Assembly: GCA_030630585.1 (NCBI GenBank)
Contig: DAOVMU010000062.1
Coordinates: 1-7,847 of the forward strand
Length of the DNA: 7,847 nucleotides
Direction: 5' to 3'
Source of the DNA: Candidatus Bathyarchaeota archaeon
Lineage (GTDB): Archaea > Thermoproteota > Bathyarchaeia > Bathyarchaeales > Bathycorpusculaceae
Shown here: piece by piece, positions 5,250-7,847 of the stretch
Position numbering within the stretch: position 1 is the stretch's first letter
How the letters are laid out: each line of letters starts with the position of its first letter
The notes under the pieces: generated by a model
Told to the model about the DNA's origin: nothing
Databases searched by the model: none
What the model saw: the letters and a program-made list of their open reading frames with translations, nothing else
Made by a program: the position numbers and the translations under genes

Positions 5250-6438
5250 TCCGAAAGACTTCGTGGAAAAACAGGTAGAGGCGATTAAGAAAGTTGTCGG
5301 AGGAGAACGAGCCCTCATAGCGGTTTCAGGAGGCGTAGATAGCACAACATCTGCTGTTCTCACCCACCGCGCCATGGGAAAGAACCTTCTCTGCGTCATC
5401 CTTGACGACGCCTTCATGCGAGAAGGAGAAACTGAAAGAGTTGCACATCTTCTGTCTCAGCCTCCCCTGAATTTGCCCATGAAAGTGCTGAACGTTCAGG
5501 AGCGTTTCTTACGGGAAATGAAGGGTTTACGGGATGCTGAAGAGAAACGCAAGAAATTCAGAGAAACCTTCTACAGGGTCTTAAGCGAAACCGCTGAACA
5601 GGAGGGCTGCCGATTTCTGGTTCAGGGAACTATCCAAGCGGACATAATTGAAACAAAGGGAGGCGTCAAAACTCAGCACAACGTCCTATCGCAGATAGGA
5701 ATAAGCACCACAGAACTCTACGGATTCCAACTTATCGAGCCTGTTGTATCTCTCTACAAAGGTGAAGTGAGAACGGTAGCTAGATACTTGGGAATTCCCA
5801 CAGAACTCTCTGAAAGGCAGCCTTTTCCTGGTCCGGCACTGTCTGTCCGGGTAGTTGGAGAAATCAAACCCGACAAGCTGGAGACGCTTAAGAAAGCCAC
5901 CGCCATAGCTGAAGAAAAATTCGCTAAACATAGTCCCAGCCAATACTTCGCGGCCATCATTGACAACCTAGAGAAGCCGTCAAATCACTTTGTGGCGCAT
6001 ATTCAGGAAGCGGCAACTAGATTCCTAAACGTTCCAAAACGCAATCTCTCTGTGAAGGTTTTCGAGGACAAGGCTACTGGCGTCGAGGGAGGCGAACGAC
6101 GCTACGGCGAGATTGCTGCAATCACAGCTCAAACACCGGAAGGGTCTGTCCATCAGGTTCCCATCAATGACCTAGTAACTCTTCAAACCAAGCTTATAAC
6201 AGAAAATCCCAAGTTCACAAGAATCCTTTACACCATTAAAGAGACATCTGAGAAACAACCCTATGTGATCTCTCTGCGAGCAATCCAAACCAGCGACTTC
6301 TTGACCGCCGAAGTATCTCACATCCCTTGGACGACCCTCTCTGAAACGGCTGAGAAGATTCTGGAGAACTGTCCAAAGGTTTCCAGTGTCTACTACGATG
6401 TGACGCCGAAGCCTCCTGCAACCATAGAGATGGAGTGA
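5236..6438 (+). CDS. GuaA-like PP-loop ATPase subunit (GMP synthase subunit B family) with expanded C-terminal domain
   Basis: This 400-residue member of the N-type ATP pyrophosphatase/GuaA family adenylates XMP for amination to GMP in its canonical form, with ammonia from a separate glutaminase subunit in archaea. Seen: PP-loop SGGVDST (31-37), a QGTI motif (130-133), QPFPGPA (195-201), and a C-terminus LRAIQTSDFLTA (347-358) through KPPATIE (392-398), both hallmarks of the GMP-synthase dimerisation/XMP-binding domain. Odd points: it is about 90 residues longer than the usual archaeal subunit (about 310). The extra part, roughly residues 240-340, looks like duplicated beta-alpha-beta modules, with KATGV (279-283) and RRY (288-290) in the earlier copy. 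The usual DTGLMR is DDAFMR (57-62), and the SHHNV loop reads TQHNV (146-150). It has no glutaminase domain, and no glutaminase gene is nearby. It overlaps a DUF365-like gene. It is either a diverged GMP synthase or a paralog with another substrate. Confidence 0.85.
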   Translation: MAEFDPKDFVEKQVEAIKKVVGGERALIAVSGGVDSTTSAVLTHRAMGKNLLCVILDDAFMREGETERVAHLLSQPPLNLPMKVLNVQERFLREMKGLRDAEEKRKKFRETFYRVLSETAEQEGCRFLVQGTIQADIIETKGGVKTQHNVLSQIGISTTELYGFQLIEPVVSLYKGEVRTVARYLGIPTELSERQPFPGPALSVRVVGEIKPDKLETLKKATAIAEEKFAKHSPSQYFAAIIDNLEKPSNHFVAHIQEAATRFLNVPKRNLSVKVFEDKATGVEGGERRYGEIAAITAQTPEGSVHQVPINDLVTLQTKLITENPKFTRILYTIKETSEKQPYVISLRAIQTSDFLTAEVSHIPWTTLSETAEKILENCPKVSSVYYDVTPKPPATIEME

Positions 6439-6625
6439 AAAGCTTCTCTTTAAGAACTGATTTAAAGAAAACCGTGGAGCATCTAGCAGCTTAGGTGTGT
6501 GGTCTTTCGCCCTCATTTTTTAGGGGCTATTCTCTGTGTGCGCGGGTTTTCCTTCTTGTTCTATCCGGATTTTCAGGTTTAATGGATATAATGATGGAGT
6601 TCGTTTGTAGTTGTTAAGTGGTAGA
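6439..6625 (+). other. Intergenic region with weak terminator- and promoter-like signals
   Basis: After the GuaA-like stop there is an AT-rich inverted repeat TCTTTAA/TTAAAGA (6447-6468). Further on, a GCCC/GGGC stem (6509-6512 with 6524-6527) carries a T6 run (6516-6521) in its loop, which could end the transcript. GATATAATG near 6585-6593 could act as a TATA-like box, giving a nearly leaderless transcript for the glycosylase gene. No tRNA or other RNA gene is recognised. Confidence 0.35.
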
Positions 6626-7384
6626 ATGAAAAAGCTTGAAGATTTGAAGCAAAGGATCAGAGAATGTGAGAAGTGTAGGTTGCAGAAAACCAGAATTAAT
6701 GCGCTTCCCGGCGAGGGCAACTCCAATGCCAGAGTGATGTTAGTTGCCCAAGCACCTGGAGAGAACGAGGACAGAGATGGAAAAATGTTCATTGGTCCTT
6801 CTGGCAAGAAATTAGATGGATTGCTTCAGGAAGCAGATGTGAGTAGACAGGAGATATACGTGACGAACTTGATTAAATGTATGCTTCCAAAGTATAGGAA
6901 ACCGAAACAGGATGAAATTCAAACGTGTGCCCAGCATCTAAATGAAGAGATACGGTTGATAAATCCGTCTGTAATAGCTACCTTAGGCTATTACTCTACC
7001 AAGTACATCTTTCTAAAATATCAGATTCCGCTACCTGAATCCAAACCAAACTTCTCGAAATTTTATGGCAAGCTCCTCTTAGCCGAGAACAGAAAAATAC
7101 TTCCGTTGCGGCATCCAGCTGCCCTCCTTTACGACGGTTCCGTTAGAGAAGAGATGACAAAGAATTACCGAAAGCTGAAAACATTAATGGTTGATTGCAA
7201 GTGGTTCTCGGTCTGTCCGATGAAAAAGTTTTACGAAGAAGGCAGAATACAAAAAAAGTGGATTGAACTCTATTGCAAAGGCGACTGGAAAAGTTGCGTG
7301 AGATACCACATGGAGGAAAGGGGACAGCCGCACCCAGACTGGATGCTCCCGGATGGTAGCCTCGATGAAAGCTTGCATGAATAA
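6626..7384 (+). CDS. Family-4 type iron-sulfur uracil-DNA glycosylase with C-terminal four-cysteine module
   Basis: This 252-residue protein has residues 1-185 matching family 4 uracil-DNA glycosylases, which remove uracil from deaminated DNA. The four [4Fe-4S] ligands are all present, at Cys14, Cys17, Cys85 and Cys101, with the family's spacing. ATG 6626 puts CxxC at its normal N-terminal distance, so it is preferred over TTG 6611. Motif I reads AQAPGENED (41-49), followed by MFIGPSGKKLD (54-64). TNLIKC (80-85) and RHPAALL (162-168) are the other active-site motifs. The usual Glu of motif I (GEAPG or GEGPG) is Gln42 here. Residues 191-245 are beyond the usual family length and carry Cys191, Cys197, Cys217 and Cys224, in CPMKKF, YCKGDW and SCVRYHMEE, then HPDWMLPDG. 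This resembles a small cysteine module found at the ends of other archaeal and bacterial proteins and may bind a metal or a second cluster. The next gene follows after about 40 bases. Confidence 0.88.
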   Translation: MKKLEDLKQRIRECEKCRLQKTRINALPGEGNSNARVMLVAQAPGENEDRDGKMFIGPSGKKLDGLLQEADVSRQEIYVTNLIKCMLPKYRKPKQDEIQTCAQHLNEEIRLINPSVIATLGYYSTKYIFLKYQIPLPESKPNFSKFYGKLLLAENRKILPLRHPAALLYDGSVREEMTKNYRKLKTLMVDCKWFSVCPMKKFYEEGRIQKKWIELYCKGDWKSCVRYHMEERGQPHPDWMLPDGSLDESLHE

Positions 7385-7423
7385 CGGAAGTATGACAAAG
7401 TGAAGGCAAACCCTTACGGAAAA

Positions 7424-7847
7424 ATGGTGAAGGATTGTCACTCGACGAAAGTAACAACGTTAGTTGATAACGATGTTTGGAAGAAAGGACTAGCCTCTAC
7501 GTGGGGGCTTTCCTTGTATGTGGAAATAGATTCTGGAGAGGAACGGCACAGAATCTTGATGGACACAAGCGGCTCCTTCGAGGTCCTGTTCGGTAATGCA
7601 AGGAAACTTGGAGTGAACCTTTCTGATGTTGAAGCCATTTTTGTTTCACATTGGCACCTAGATCACTGCGGCTCCTTAAGTCACGTTCTGCCATTGTTAA
7701 GACAACAGACTCCCGTTTACGTGCCATCTAAGAGCTCTTCTGGAATCAAAGCAATAAGGGAGGCTGAAGGAACTCCGATTGTTTGCTCTGACCCGGTATA
7801 CTTCATGGATGGGGTGATGTCAACAGGCGAAATGGGAGGAGGCGTAA
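7424..7847 (+). CDS. Metallo-beta-lactamase fold hydrolase (MJ0301-like), 5' part
   Basis: The frame is open to the window edge, with 141 codons visible and no stop. It is an MBL-fold protein with the metal-binding signature SHWHLDHCGSL (75-85, HxHxDH at 76-81). It is preceded by a strand ending MDTSGSFEVL (46-55) and a LGVNLSDVEAIFVSH block (62-76), the pattern of the archaeal MBL group that includes MJ0301. MJ0301-type proteins are annotated as a dihydropterin ribofuranosyl-aminobenzene phosphate synthase of methanopterin biosynthesis. STGEM (133-137) fits the TGEI element of that group. The usual DHTGGL is DHCGSL here. ATG 7424 gives a normal N-terminus (KVTTLVDN follows), while GTG 7400 with GGAAG nine bases upstream is an alternative. 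It probably shares a transcript with the glycosylase. The exact substrate is unknown and the second half of the enzyme lies outside. Confidence 0.83.
   Translation, partial: MVKDCHSTKVTTLVDNDVWKKGLASTWGLSLYVEIDSGEERHRILMDTSGSFEVLFGNARKLGVNLSDVEAIFVSHWHLDHCGSLSHVLPLLRQQTPVYVPSKSSSGIKAIREAEGTPIVCSDPVYFMDGVMSTGEMGGGV

Noticed and set aside
6447..6468. AT-rich hairpin after the GuaA-like stop as an intrinsic terminator
   Set aside because: The stem is weak and no T-run follows it, so it is mentioned only within the intergenic description.

Overview
The window looks like a chromosomal segment of an archaeon. Evidence seen in the sequence: G-rich ribosome binding sites and several probable TTG starts, TATA-like boxes and T-run terminators, a GMP-synthase ATPase subunit encoded separately from its amidotransferase, and a family-4 type iron-sulfur uracil-DNA glycosylase. 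A DUF365-like protein and a methanopterin-type metallo-beta-lactamase fold protein also fit. The moderately AT-rich composition and gene repertoire would suit a Thermoproteota/Bathyarchaeia-like lineage, but that placement is inference only.

Left block (60-3851, plus strand): the membrane and substrate-binding part of a branched-chain amino acid (Liv/HAAT) ABC importer, in the order binding protein, LivH-type permease, LivM-type permease. It is followed by an overlapping PaaI-type hotdog thioesterase. The two ATPases (LivG, LivF) do not follow livM and would have to lie upstream of the window or elsewhere. A T8 run after the binding protein and a TATA-like box before livH suggest that the binding protein can be expressed separately from the permeases.

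Middle (3852-4784): a convergent, then divergent, region around one minus-strand gene for a small CoA-binding (YccU-like) protein. Downstream of it on the minus strand, in the same reading frame, lies a short possible remnant or tiny ORF that ends just before a T7 run. Upstream is a divergent control region with a 6-bp inverted repeat and a TATA-like box.

Right block (4785-7847, plus strand): a PUA-fold-like DUF365-type protein overlapping a GuaA-like PP-loop ATPase, then a uracil-DNA glycosylase with an extra four-cysteine C-terminal module, then the 5' part of a metallo-beta-lactamase fold hydrolase that runs off the window.

The most unusual object is the GuaA-like protein. It is about 90 residues longer than the usual archaeal ATPase subunit. 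The extra length looks like internal duplication of the C-terminal dimerisation/XMP-binding module. Different canonical motifs survive in different copies, and several N-terminal and loop motifs are altered. It shares an operon with a putative nucleic-acid-binding-fold protein, so it may be a diverged GMP synthase or a relative with a different substrate.
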